Shown: positions 53,075-62,011, numbered from the stretch's first letter. The stretch is 64,000 nucleotides of DNA from Rhizobiales bacterium TNE-4 (GCA_019083985.1 JAHRCV010000004.1:124001-188000), one strand, 5' to 3'. The notes: a model not told the origin generated them from the sequence alone. Program-made: numbers and translations.

Positions 53075-53075
53075 C

Positions 53076-53972
53076 ATGATGCGTTTTGTCATTGCATGCG
53101 TGCTCGCGCTCGGCCTTGCGCCCGCTATGGCGCAGGAGAAACTATCGGTTGTCGCCAGCTTCTCAATTGTCGGCGATCTCGTTCAGCAAATTGGCGGCAA
53201 CCGTGTGAATGTGACAACCATTGTCGGGCCGGATGCGGACGCCCATGGCTATCAACCCAAGCCGAGCGATGCCAAAGCCGTCGCGGCAGCGCGCATTTTG
53301 TTCGTCAATGGTCTCGGCTTCGACAATTGGATGCAGCGGCTGCAAAAATCGTCTGGCAGCAAGGCGCAGCTCGTTGTTGTGAGCACGGGCATCGTGCCGC
53401 TGAAGGAGCAAGGGAAAGGCCATGGCCATGACCATGGCAGTGTCGATCCCCATGCTTGGCATGATGTCGCCAATCTGAAGCGCTATGCCACGAACATCCG
53501 CGACGCGCTGGTGGCCGCCGACCCTGCTGGCAAGGCCGATTACGATGCACGCCTAGCCGTCTACGAGACCGCCCTCACCGCACTCGATACCGAGATCAAG
53601 ACGGCCGTCGCGGCCATTCCGGCCGATCGGCGCAAGATCGTGACCGCACATGATGCATTCGGCTATTTCGGTCGCGCCTATGGGATCGCCTTCCTAGCGC
53701 CGCAGGGCGTCTCGACCGAGACCCAGCCCTCAGCACAGGATATCGCCCGGATCATCCGCTTCATCCGCGAGACCAAAGCGCCTGCCGTTTTCATCGAAAC
53801 CATCTCGGACCCGCGCCAAATGGAGCGAATTGCCCAAGAATCCGGGGCCAAAATCGGCGGCAAGCTCTATTCGGACGCTTTGTCCCCGCCCAATGGCCCG
53901 GCAGGGACTACCATCGACATGATCCGAACCAATATAAGAGAACTGAACAAGGCGCTGGCCGCGCAGAGCTGA
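53076..53972 (+). CDS. znuA: Zinc ABC transporter substrate-binding protein ZnuA
   Basis: A 298-residue periplasmic metal-binding protein with a signal peptide (residues 1-20, ending AMAQ). Metal ligands appear as His57 (DADAHGYQP), the flexible His-rich loop at 113-120 (GKGHGHDH), and His126/His129 (DPHAWHD). The pattern is that of cluster A-I zinc/manganese binding proteins, and the His loop favours zinc. The ATG at 53076 follows TTGGAGG. The frame also opens upstream inside znuB and was not used. Operon position confirms the family. Confidence 0.93.
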   Translation: MMRFVIACVLALGLAPAMAQEKLSVVASFSIVGDLVQQIGGNRVNVTTIVGPDADAHGYQPKPSDAKAVAAARILFVNGLGFDNWMQRLQKSSGSKAQLVVVSTGIVPLKEQGKGHGHDHGSVDPHAWHDVANLKRYATNIRDALVAADPAGKADYDARLAVYETALTALDTEIKTAVAAIPADRRKIVTAHDAFGYFGRAYGIAFLAPQGVSTETQPSAQDIARIIRFIRETKAPAVFIETISDPRQMERIAQESGAKIGGKLYSDALSPPNGPAGTTIDMIRTNIRELNKALAAQS

Positions 53973-53993
53973 GGCCGCCCTCTGGAGTAAAGC

Positions 53994-54956
53994 ATGTCCG
54001 ACAAGATCCCCGTTACCGTTCTCACCGGCTATCTCGGCGCTGGCAAAACCACGCTTCTCAACCGCATTCTGACGGAAGAACACGGCAAGAAATACGCCGT
54101 GATCGTCAATGAATTCGGCGAAGTCGGCATCGACAATGACCTCGTCGTTGGTGCGGATGAAGAAGTGTTCGAAATGAACAATGGCTGCATCTGCTGTACT
54201 GTGCGCGGCGATCTCATTCGCATCATTGAAAATCTGATGAAGCGGCGCGGTAAATTCGACGCCATCATCGTCGAGACAACCGGCCTTGCCGATCCCGCAC
54301 CTGTCGCGCAGACCTTCTTCGTCGATGAAGACGTATCGGCCCGTTCGCGGCTTGATGCGGTGGTGACCGTGGTTGATGCCAAATGGCTCGCCGACCGCCT
54401 GAAAGACGCACCGGAAGCGAAGAATCAAATCGCCTTTGCCGATGTCATCCTCATCAACAAGACTGACCTCGTTTCGGAAGAAGCGCTGGCTGAGGTTGAA
54501 AAGCAGATCCGCGCGATCAACCCTTATGCAAAGCTCCACCGCACGGTGAAGTCGAATATTGAGCTCGACAAGGTTCTGGGGCGCAACGCCTTTGATCTTG
54601 ACCGTATTCTTGATATTGCGCCCGACTTCCTCGATGAGAGCGGCGCGCATCATCACCATGACGACGATATGCAATCCGTGTCGTTCACGGCCGGTGAAGT
54701 CGATCCTGAGAAGTTCATGCCATGGATCAATGAATTTACACAGGTCGAAGGTCCAAAAATCCTACGCTCGAAAGGCATTTTAGCCTTCAAGGACGAACCA
54801 CGCCGCTTTGTCTTCCAAGGCGTTCACATGATCCTTGACGGTGACCTGCAACGCCCTTGGCGTGACGATGAAAAGCGTCAATCGAAGATCGTGTTCATTG
54901 GACGCGACCTCGATCGTCAGGCGATCAAAAAAGCGTTCGAGGCCTGCCTTGTCTGA
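53994..54956 (+). CDS. COG0523 GTPase, zinc metallochaperone (CobW/ZNG1-like)
   Basis: A 320-residue G3E GTPase. Walker A is GYLGAGKT at residues 12-19, the metal motif CICC includes Cys65, Cys67 and Cys68, and NKTD is near 155-158. A His/Asp cluster is at 219-225. The C-terminal CobW domain (residues about 225-318) follows. COG0523 proteins under Zur control, such as ZNG1 and YeiR types, deliver zinc to client enzymes when zinc is scarce. It starts 21 bases after znuA, so it belongs to the same operon, and it overlaps the WD40 gene by eight bases. Confidence 0.9.
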   Translation: MSDKIPVTVLTGYLGAGKTTLLNRILTEEHGKKYAVIVNEFGEVGIDNDLVVGADEEVFEMNNGCICCTVRGDLIRIIENLMKRRGKFDAIIVETTGLADPAPVAQTFFVDEDVSARSRLDAVVTVVDAKWLADRLKDAPEAKNQIAFADVILINKTDLVSEEALAEVEKQIRAINPYAKLHRTVKSNIELDKVLGRNAFDLDRILDIAPDFLDESGAHHHHDDDMQSVSFTAGEVDPEKFMPWINEFTQVEGPKILRSKGILAFKDEPRRFVFQGVHMILDGDLQRPWRDDEKRQSKIVFIGRDLDRQAIKKAFEACLV

Positions 54957-55956
54957 TGCGTCCAACGCGGCTCCGCCGGAATTCACATCGCTGACCGATC
55001 ACGTCGCTTCTCTCTCAGCGGAAGGCCATGTGCTGCATGCTGCCTTCGTCAAGGACGAGCCGGTGCTCGTTTTGGCTGAAGGCGAGATCATGATCGGCGA
55101 CCGGCGAGTCGCGCCGCATCAGGATGCTGGCATTTTGGTTGCTGCGTCCGATCGCGACGGTATCTATACGGGCGGCGAAGACGGCAAAATCATCCGAACA
55201 CGCGCCTCCGGCGAGAGCGAAACGCTCGCGCACGAAAAAGGCAAATGGATTGATGCGCTTTGCGTGAAGGGCGAGACGGTCGCTTGGGCGACAGGCAAAA
55301 CCGTCTCCTCACGCGATAGCAAGGGCCAGATCAAATCGACGCAGATGGCTTCGACGCCGCAAGGTCTTTGCTTTCTGCCGAAAGGCTACCGGCTCGTCAT
55401 CAGCCAATATGGCGGGGTGGCCCTCTGGTTTCCCAACACGGATGCCGCACCTGAAAAGCTGGAATGGAAAGGCGCACATCTGGATGTGACGGTGTCGCCC
55501 GACGGGCGGTTCATCGTGACCTCCATGCAGGAAAATGCGCTGCATGGCTGGCGCTTGGCCGACAGCAAAGACATGCGCATGACGGGCTATCCATCAAAGA
55601 CGCGCTGCTTTTCTTGGTCGCATGATGGCGAATGGCTTGCGACATCCGGCGCTGATGCCGCCATTGTCTGGCCTTTTCAGGACAAGGATGGGCCGATGGG
55701 CAAAGCGCCGAAAGAACTCGGCGTGCGGAGCGCAAAAGTGTCTTCGGTCGCGTTTCATCCCAAGGCGCCGGTCGTCGCCATTGGCTATGATGATTCTTGC
55801 GTGCTGATGTGCCGCTTTACCGATGCGGCGGAATTGCTCGTCCGCCGCGCCTCGCGGATGGATGGCAAGATCAGCGCGATGGCATGGGACGAGACCGGTC
55901 GTCGTCTGCTGTTCGGCACCGAAGGCGGCGCTGCAGGCGTGCTTACATTACCTTGA
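54949..55956 (+). CDS. WD40-repeat beta-propeller protein coupled to the COG0523 GTPase
   Basis: A protein of about 335 residues built of beta-strand repeats with short WD40-type blades (for example DVTVSPDGRFIVTSMQENALHGWRLAD and CFSWSHDGEWLATSGADAAIVWPFQD, then AFHPKAPVVAIGYDDSCVLMCRF). About six or seven blades fit the length. No signal peptide or enzyme motif is seen, so it is likely a cytosolic scaffold. The chosen start is TTG at 54949, overlapping the GTPase end by eight bases, with GAGG seven bases upstream. The frame further upstream lies inside the GTPase gene. A role as partner of the zinc chaperone is inferred from coupling only. Confidence 0.75.
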   Translation: MSDASNAAPPEFTSLTDHVASLSAEGHVLHAAFVKDEPVLVLAEGEIMIGDRRVAPHQDAGILVAASDRDGIYTGGEDGKIIRTRASGESETLAHEKGKWIDALCVKGETVAWATGKTVSSRDSKGQIKSTQMASTPQGLCFLPKGYRLVISQYGGVALWFPNTDAAPEKLEWKGAHLDVTVSPDGRFIVTSMQENALHGWRLADSKDMRMTGYPSKTRCFSWSHDGEWLATSGADAAIVWPFQDKDGPMGKAPKELGVRSAKVSSVAFHPKAPVVAIGYDDSCVLMCRFTDAAELLVRRASRMDGKISAMAWDETGRRLLFGTEGGAAGVLTLP

Positions 55957-56068
55957 TGGCGTCCGCAGCCTTCGTGCTGAGGTGCGGCGGAGTGCGTCGC
56001 GATATGAACAGCCGCGGCGGCCTCACGCCCTCATTGCGTTGATGCGATTATTGCTCAAACGTTCGCCG

Positions 56069-57658
56069 TCACTCCGCCTTCCACGGGAACGTCCATGTTT
56101 CCGTGAGCGCCCGATTGCCTGATTTCAAGAAAGCCCGCAGATCGGTGGACTGACCCTTCTCCAATTGTACATCAATCCCGGCGCGGAAGCCGTCGATCTT
56201 CGGATTGGGAATAAGGAAAGTGCGCAGGATTTTGCCATTGGTCGCCGTCGGCACAATCTGCACCTTGTCAGGCTCGTTAGAATAATAGGCCAGATCGCCA
56301 CCGGTGAAATCAATGATGAAGCGGCGCGTACCTGGGCCAATGGCTTCTGACGAGCCAAGCGCTTTGGCTTGCGTCTGATAGGTGTTGAGCGCCATGCCGC
56401 CCGGATGCATAGCCATTTCATCGGCAAGTGCCGTGATGCGGTAACCATAGACAATTTCGCGCCCCTGTTCGGCGGGGGCCTTGGGTACCCAATAGGCTGT
56501 CACATTGTCATTCGTCTCGTCATTCGTTGGGAATTCGACGAGTTCAATCGCGCCCTCACCCCAATTATCGCGTGGCTCAACCCAATAGCTCGGCCGCAAT
56601 TCGTAAGTGAGATCGAGATCCTGATAATGTTCAAAGATGCGATCACGCTGCATCAAGCCGAAACCCTTTGGGTTCTTATCGGTGAACACCGACACCGAAA
56701 ATTCCTTCGGGTTGCGGAGCGGGCGCCAAATCCATTCACCTGCACCCGTCTTCATCAGAAGGCCATCGGAATCATGCAGCTCAGGGCGGTAATCTTCATT
56801 GAAACGGCGATCATTCTCACCAATGAAGAACATTGAAGTCAGCGGCGCGATCCCGAGCTTCACATTCGGCTTGCGCATGAAAAGCGTTGCAGTCACATCG
56901 CAGACCGTGTTGGTCGAAGGATAGATGAAGAACTGATAGGCGCCGGTGGCTGAGGCACTATCAAGTAAGGCGTAGACAACGGCACGTTCTGCATCAGCAG
57001 CCGGTTGCTCGATCCAGAACTCACGGAAAATCGGAAATTCTTCGCCATTCACGCTGCCGGGATTGATCGCAAGCCCGCGCGCCGAAATGCCATAACGCTG
57101 TTTGCGGCCGAGAAAGCGGAAATAACTCGCGCCCAGAAACGACACGAGCTCATCCTGCACGCGTGGATCGTTGAGCGGATAATGCAGACGGAATCCGGCA
57201 AAGCCGAGCGTTGTCGGCAGAGCGCGCTCGAATTTATTTTTACCGTAATCAAACAGTGCAGCAGAATACGGCACTGGCGCGGCAATCCCATCGCGCACGA
57301 TGTTCACCGTCACCGGGCGCGTAAATAGAAAGCCCGGATGGAACATGTGCATCCGGTACGGGCCTTGCGCTGTCAAAAGCGCCTTGTCGGCACGAAAGCG
57401 GATATCGCGATAGGCATCGAAATCAAGCTTGGTGAGCGCATCCGGCAGCACGGGCGGATTGGCGTCGTAAGGCAGGCCGGACAAGTCGCGCGCCTTGCGG
57501 ATGACATCCTGATAGCCGAAGCGCGGCGCGGGCGCCGGCGCCGGGGCGGGCGCAGGTGGCGCAGGCTGCTGGGCAAAAGTGTCGCGCGGGGCAGCGAGAA
57601 TCGCTGTGCCGAGGGCGGAGAGCGAGGCAACGAATTGGCGGCGGTCGACAGACGACAT
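56069..57658 (-). CDS. Periplasmic glucan biosynthesis protein (OpgG/OpgD family)
   Basis: A 529-residue exported protein. A Tat-type signal (VDRRQFVASLSALGTAILA, residues 4-22) is followed by a Pro/Ala linker (residues 30-45). The MdoG-like catalytic domain spans about 46-420 and an Ig-like C-terminal domain covers 420-529. Characteristic stretches include FGYQDVIRKARDL, YRDIRFRADKALL, FMRKPNVKLGIAPLTSMFFIGEN and DRIFEHYQDLDLTYELRPSYWVEP. The family shapes osmoregulated periplasmic glucans. The Tat signal points to the OpgD branch, but OpgG cannot be excluded. No opgH glucosyltransferase lies in the window. Confidence 0.9.
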   Translation of the reverse strand: MSSVDRRQFVASLSALGTAILAAPRDTFAQQPAPPAPAPAPAPAPRFGYQDVIRKARDLSGLPYDANPPVLPDALTKLDFDAYRDIRFRADKALLTAQGPYRMHMFHPGFLFTRPVTVNIVRDGIAAPVPYSAALFDYGKNKFERALPTTLGFAGFRLHYPLNDPRVQDELVSFLGASYFRFLGRKQRYGISARGLAINPGSVNGEEFPIFREFWIEQPAADAERAVVYALLDSASATGAYQFFIYPSTNTVCDVTATLFMRKPNVKLGIAPLTSMFFIGENDRRFNEDYRPELHDSDGLLMKTGAGEWIWRPLRNPKEFSVSVFTDKNPKGFGLMQRDRIFEHYQDLDLTYELRPSYWVEPRDNWGEGAIELVEFPTNDETNDNVTAYWVPKAPAEQGREIVYGYRITALADEMAMHPGGMALNTYQTQAKALGSSEAIGPGTRRFIIDFTGGDLAYYSNEPDKVQIVPTATNGKILRTFLIPNPKIDGFRAGIDVQLEKGQSTDLRAFLKSGNRALTETWTFPWKAE

Positions 57659-57979
57659 GCGGGCAATTTCCGGGTCTGCGCGGGTTCATTCCCGCGTCAC
57701 ATCAACACATAAAGGAGGGCGCGCGCCGATTCCAGCGTGGCGAAAGCGCCGCCGCGCCACAAAAGCCGTGAAGATTTCGCAGGTGCCACGAAAAAAATGC
57801 TTGAATAGCGGAATCAGTGACCCTATCTGTCGGCTTGCCCAATTTCGCACGTGCCTGTGGCCGCGTGCCGGTTGGTGGGCATCCGGACAAGAGGCCGGAC
57901 AGCCGCCCGGGCGACCCGCTTCTTCTGGGGTCGCACGATGATCAACCGGCAGCCGGAGGCGAAAACCGGCGCACTCCGT
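57659..57979. other. Gene-free region between opgG/D-type gene and the ODC leader
   Basis: No gene is apparent. A GCGACCC/GGGTCGC hairpin lies near 57909-57932, and a CCGG-rich segment is at 57940-57970. Promoters for the divergent genes are expected here, but none stands out by eye. Confidence 0.35.
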
Positions 57980-58238
57980 TCTCAACGGGGGACGCGGCTT
58001 AAAGCAACGACGGAGCGGGCTTTTTTGGTCTCTCTTTGCCCTCCAAAGGCGAAGTAACCGAAGAGGCTTGTCCATCTTGCCAGGCGTGCGGACGGGGTCT
58101 CCCCATCCAATCCAAGGCAGCACATCGGGTGATCTCACCTCGACACGGCGTCTCCATCGCGTCGTGAGGAGGGACCGTCACCGGGGCTCGTAACCTTGTG
58201 GCGCAGTTTGCGCCCACAGACCTTGGGGAGGCCGTGCC
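57980..58238 (+). promoter_or_regulatory. Structured leader of ornithine decarboxylase, speF-motif-like
   Basis: This non-coding leader has several stems. CTCCGT/ACGGAG (about 57975 to 58014) is followed by GGGC and six T residues at 58021-58026. GGACGGGG at 58090-58097 pairs with CCCCATCC at 58101-58108 around TCT. GGTGA/TCACC is near 58127-58138. GTGGCGC at 58198-58204 pairs with GCGCCCAC at 58210-58217, just before the GGGGAGG ribosome site. The alphaproteobacterial speF RNA motif is known from exactly this position before ornithine decarboxylase. Match by position and general fold, not by a model search. Confidence 0.6.
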
Positions 58239-59369
58239 ATGACTGCACGCATCCGCGAATTCCTCCGCACCCGACGCGAGGACGGCCCATGCGTCGTCGT
58301 CGATCTCGATGTCGTGCGCGACAATTACCGTGCCTTTGCGCATGCCCTGCCGGATACCCGCGTCTTCTACGCCATCAAGGCGAACCCGGCGCCGGAGATC
58401 CTGCGGTTGCTCGCGGCGCTCGGCTCCTGCTTCGATGCGGCTTCCGTGGCCGAAATCGAGATGGCGCTGGCCGCTGGTGCTACCGCTGAACGCATCTCGT
58501 TCGGCAACACGATCAAGAAGGAGCGCGATGTCGCGCGGGCCTATCAGCTCGGCGTGCGCCTCTTTGCGGTCGATTGCTTGGCTGAAGTCGAGAAGATCGC
58601 CCGCGTCGCACCCGGCGCGAAGGTCTTCTGCCGCATCCTGTGCGATTGCGACGGTGCCGAATGGCCGCTGTCGCGGAAGTTCGGCTGCGTGCCCGAAATG
58701 GCGACGGATGTGCTCGAGCAGGCGCATCGCCTTGGCCTTGAAGCCTATGGCGTCTCCTTCCATGTCGGCTCACAGCAGACGAACACGGAAGCGTGGGACA
58801 TCGCGCTGGCTTCGGCCTCCGCGATCTTCCGCGAATGCGCCGAGCGCGGCATCCATCTGCGCATGGTCAATCTCGGTGGCGGTTTCCCCGCCCGCTATCT
58901 GAAGCCCGTCCCGGGCGTCGAATCCTATGGCGATGCGATCTTCCGCGCTCTCTCGCGGCATTTCGGCAACCGCCTGCCGGAAACGATTATCGAGCCGGGC
59001 CGCGGCATGGTGGGTGACGCAGGCGTCATCGAAGCGGAAGTCGTTCTCGTCTCGAAGAAGAGCGAGGAAGACGCGGTGCGTTGGGTCTATCTCGACATCG
59101 GCAAGTTCGGCGGCCTCGCCGAGACGATGGACGAAGCGATCCGCTATCCGATCCGCACCATCCATGATGGCGACGACATGGTGCCCTGCGTGCTCGCCGG
59201 TCCAACCTGCGATTCGGCCGACGTGATGTATGAGAAGGTGCCTTACATGCTGCCGGTCAGCCTTGAGATCGGTGATAAGGTGCTGATCGAAGGCACGGGC
59301 GCTTATACGACCACCTATTCCGCGGTGGCGTTCAACGGCTTTCCGCCGCTGAAGTCCTACGTGATCTGA
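58239..59369 (+). CDS. Ornithine decarboxylase (alanine-racemase-fold type)
   Basis: A 376-residue fold-type-III PLP decarboxylase. PLP lysine is Lys47 in VFYAIKANP, the cofactor-binding region is NLGGGFPARY, then EPGRGMVGD, and the C-terminal GPTCDSADVMYEKVPY carries the catalytic cysteine. Short forms like this, without the bulky E. coli-type domains, act on ornithine and sometimes lysine or both in bacteria. It makes putrescine, the substrate for the homospermidine synthase two genes downstream. A long structured leader precedes it, and the ribosome site is GGGGAGG. Confidence 0.93.
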   Translation: MTARIREFLRTRREDGPCVVVDLDVVRDNYRAFAHALPDTRVFYAIKANPAPEILRLLAALGSCFDAASVAEIEMALAAGATAERISFGNTIKKERDVARAYQLGVRLFAVDCLAEVEKIARVAPGAKVFCRILCDCDGAEWPLSRKFGCVPEMATDVLEQAHRLGLEAYGVSFHVGSQQTNTEAWDIALASASAIFRECAERGIHLRMVNLGGGFPARYLKPVPGVESYGDAIFRALSRHFGNRLPETIIEPGRGMVGDAGVIEAEVVLVSKKSEEDAVRWVYLDIGKFGGLAETMDEAIRYPIRTIHDGDDMVPCVLAGPTCDSADVMYEKVPYMLPVSLEIGDKVLIEGTGAYTTTYSAVAFNGFPPLKSYVI

Positions 59370-59471
59370 GGATCCCGGGACTTTTGGGGCCGGCTCCCGC
59401 CGGCTCCGCCTTTCCAGAACCCTTCCGTTCTCTCCGCGCGGCTCATGTCAGCGCGGGAAAGGAGCATGCGA

Positions 59472-60020
59472 ATGAAACTCGAAACTGTCTCTCTGCGGCT
59501 CGAAAAACGGCGTGACGCCACCGCCCGCGAAGCGCTGCTCGATGCCGCCTTTGGCGACACACGCTTTGCGAAGACCTGTGAACGCCTGCGCGAGACCAAC
59601 CGTGCAGCGGACGGGCTTTCGCTCGTCGCGGTCAAGGAAGGCCGCCTCATCGGCACGCTGCGTTTGTGGCCGGTGGTCACGGGTGACGGCCGTTCTGCGT
59701 TGCTTCTAGGCCCGCTCGCGGTTGATCAGGCGGAACGCTCGGCTGGTATCGGCGCGCGCCTGATGCGACTTGCAATCAAGCGGGCCCGCCGCGCAGGCCA
59801 TAGCGCCATCCTTCTCGTGGGCGATGCGCCCTACTACGCGCGCTTCGGGTTCACGCCGGACCTCACGGCAGGGCTTGATCTGCCGGGACCGGTGGACCGC
59901 GCTCGTTTCCTTGGGCTTGAACTCGTGCCCGGCGCGCTTTCTGGCGCGTCTGGCGTGCTGCAGCCTGCAGCTGTCATGCCGGTGTCGCACAACCCCGCCA
60001 CACTCCCTCTTGCTGCATAA
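59472..60020 (+). CDS. GNAT family N-acetyltransferase
   Basis: A 182-residue acetyltransferase with the GNAT acetyl-CoA loop near residues 80-95 (VDQAERSAGIGARLMRLAIKRA, motif Q/RxxGxG/A as SAGIGA) and DAPYYARFGFTP. The start was set at the ATG at 59472, seven bases after AAAGGAG. An ATG at 59466 is too close to that site. It lies between ornithine decarboxylase and homospermidine synthase, so a polyamine or related amine substrate is tempting but unproven. The C-terminal 45 residues (SGASGVLQPAAVM) resemble the usual tail of this YhbS-like group. Confidence 0.8.
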   Translation: MKLETVSLRLEKRRDATAREALLDAAFGDTRFAKTCERLRETNRAADGLSLVAVKEGRLIGTLRLWPVVTGDGRSALLLGPLAVDQAERSAGIGARLMRLAIKRARRAGHSAILLVGDAPYYARFGFTPDLTAGLDLPGPVDRARFLGLELVPGALSGASGVLQPAAVMPVSHNPATLPLAA

Positions 60021-60041
60021 CCCCGCAGCGCTTGACCTTAC

Positions 60042-60075
60042 GGGCGCGACCTTGTTTGAAGGCCGCGCCCTTTTT
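60042..60075 (+). terminator. Terminator between the GNAT gene and homospermidine synthase
   Basis: GGGCGCG at 60042-60048 pairs with CGCGCCC at 60064-60070, with inner CCTT/AAGG pairing, followed by TTTTT. It separates the two genes, so hss may have its own promoter or rely on read-through. Confidence 0.75.
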
Positions 60076-60110
60076 CGTTGATCACCCTCTGTCGCAGGAT
60101 TTTCGTTGAA

Positions 60111-61547
60111 ATGACCCAGCATCCCATTCATGGCCGCATTGACGGCCCGATCGTGATGATCGGCTTCGGCTCGATCGGACGCGGCACGCTGCCGCTGATT
60201 GAGCGTCATTTCCAATTCGATAAGTCGAAGCTGACGGTGATCGACCCGTCCGATGCCGACCGCCATCTTCTCGAAAAGCACGGCGTGACATTCATTCATC
60301 AGGCCGTGACGAAGGATAATTACAAGCACCTGCTCGGCCCGCTGCTGACTGCAGGTCCGGGGCAGGGCTTCTGCGTCAATCTTTCGGTCGACACGTCTTC
60401 GCTCGACATCATGAAATATTGCCGTGAGATCGGCGCACTTTATATCGACACCGTGGTCGAGCCTTGGGTTGGCTTCTATTTCGACAAGTCAAAGGGGCCA
60501 GAATCACGCTCGAATTACGCGCTGCGAGAAACGGTTCTCGCGGAGCGGCGCGCGAATCCAGGTGGCACAACCGCCGTGTCATGCTGCGGTGCCAATCCGG
60601 GCATGGTGTCTTGGTTCGTGAAGCAGGCGCTTGTTAATCTGAAGAATGATCTTGGCGTGAAGGGCGACGAGCCGACGACACGCGAAGGCTGGGCGAAGCT
60701 TGCGCAGTCGCTCGGCGTGAAGGGCATCCACATTGCAGAGCGCGACACGCAGCGTGCACGCGATCCCAAGCCGCGCCAGATGTTCGTTAACACATGGTCG
60801 GTCGAAGGCTTCGTGTCGGAAGGTTTGCAGCCGGCTGAGCTTGGCTGGGGCACGCATGAGCAATGGATGCCGGACAATGCACGCACCCACGCAACGGGTT
60901 GCGGTGCTGCGATCTATCTGTTGCAGCCGGGCGCCAATACGCGCGTGCGTTCATGGACGCCGACGGCCAAAGCGCAATATGGCTTCCTCGTCACGCATAA
61001 TGAATCGATCTCCATCGCCGATTATCTGACGGTACGTGACGCCAACGGCAAAGCGATCTATCGCCCAACCTGTCATTACGCCTACCACCCCTGCGACGAT
61101 GCCGTGCTCTCGCTGCACGAAATGTTCGGGCAGGAAGGCGCGCGTCAGCCGGAATGGAAAATTCTCGACGAGAATGAAATCGTCGATGGCATCGACGAAT
61201 TGGGCGTGCTGCTCTACGGCCATGGCAAGAATGCCTATTGGTACGGCTCGCAGCTCTCGATCGAAGAAACGCGCATGATTGCGCCTTATCAAAACGCGAC
61301 GGGGTTGCAAGTTTCCTCTGCTGTACTGGCCGGCATGGTCTGGGCGCTTGAAAATCCGAATGCCGGTATCGTTGAAGCTGACGACATCGATTATAAGCGC
61401 TGCCTTGAAGTGCAGACGCCTTATCTCGGTCCGGTCGTCGGCCATTATACGGATTGGACTCCGCTTGATAATCGTCCGGGACTATTTCCGGAAGACATCG
61501 ACACGAGCGACCCTTGGCAGTTCCGTAATATTCTGGTTCGCACCTGA
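60111..61547 (+). CDS. hss: Homospermidine synthase
   Basis: A 478-residue enzyme that condenses two putrescines, or putrescine and spermidine, into homospermidine using NAD+. The dinucleotide motif IVMIGFGSIGRGTLPLIERHF is at residues 14-34, followed by CCGANPGMVSWFVKQAL and GYGKNAYWYGSQL-like HGKNAYWYGSQLS segments typical of Hss. The start at MTQHPIHG gives the usual length. The ORF opens 11 codons earlier. Homospermidine is a marker polyamine of many Hyphomicrobiales. It lies just after ornithine decarboxylase, which supplies putrescine. Confidence 0.95.
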   Translation: MTQHPIHGRIDGPIVMIGFGSIGRGTLPLIERHFQFDKSKLTVIDPSDADRHLLEKHGVTFIHQAVTKDNYKHLLGPLLTAGPGQGFCVNLSVDTSSLDIMKYCREIGALYIDTVVEPWVGFYFDKSKGPESRSNYALRETVLAERRANPGGTTAVSCCGANPGMVSWFVKQALVNLKNDLGVKGDEPTTREGWAKLAQSLGVKGIHIAERDTQRARDPKPRQMFVNTWSVEGFVSEGLQPAELGWGTHEQWMPDNARTHATGCGAAIYLLQPGANTRVRSWTPTAKAQYGFLVTHNESISIADYLTVRDANGKAIYRPTCHYAYHPCDDAVLSLHEMFGQEGARQPEWKILDENEIVDGIDELGVLLYGHGKNAYWYGSQLSIEETRMIAPYQNATGLQVSSAVLAGMVWALENPNAGIVEADDIDYKRCLEVQTPYLGPVVGHYTDWTPLDNRPGLFPEDIDTSDPWQFRNILVRT

Positions 61548-61551
61548 TCTG

Positions 61552-61578
61552 AAAAAGCGCCCTCCGGGGCGCTTTTTT
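61552..61578 (+). terminator. Terminator after hss
   Basis: GCGCCC at 61557-61562 pairs with GGGCGC at 61567-61572 around TCCG, extended by flanking A and T tracts (five A before, six T after). Confidence 0.9.
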
Positions 61579-61713
61579 GTGGGCGGCGCTACGTCGTAAG
61601 AATGTGGTCTATTTTTAGAGGGTCGCACGCGAAAGCGTCATAGCTAGTTGTGGCCTTGCCGACGCTCGCTAAATGGCTAGGGTAGCGTAAGTCATCCCTT
61701 CGGAGTTGAAGTT

Positions 61714-61986
61714 ATGCGTTTAGTTGCGGCTACGATTGTGAGCCTTTTGAGTATGTCTGCGGCTATAGCGGACCAGAAGCAGACGCAATCCTGCGTGGCT
61801 CAATTATCGCCTGAATCTAAACTGATCTTTGAACAGAGCGCGCCGGATGTGACCGGAGGTGCAGATATTAAATCCACTTTGGAATCAAAAACGCGCGCTC
61901 TCGTGATGGCTGGAAAGTTAGCGCGGAGTGATGCGCGCCCCTCTGCCGAAGCTGCTGGAAATTGTCTGAAACTCCTCAAATCCTAA
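61714..61986 (+). CDS. Small secreted protein of unknown function
   Basis: A 90-residue protein with a signal peptide (MRLVAATIVSLLSMSAAIA) and a 70-residue mature part with two cysteines (QSCVAQL and GNCLKLL) that could form a disulfide. The ribosome site GGAG is weak but present (TCGGAGTTGAAGTT). Its base composition is somewhat AT-richer than flanking genes. I recognise no family. It is convergent with leuD. Confidence 0.55.
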   Translation: MRLVAATIVSLLSMSAAIADQKQTQSCVAQLSPESKLIFEQSAPDVTGGADIKSTLESKTRALVMAGKLARSDARPSAEAAGNCLKLLKS

Positions 61987-62011
61987 GGATAGCAAAACGG
62001 TTTTAAGTTTT

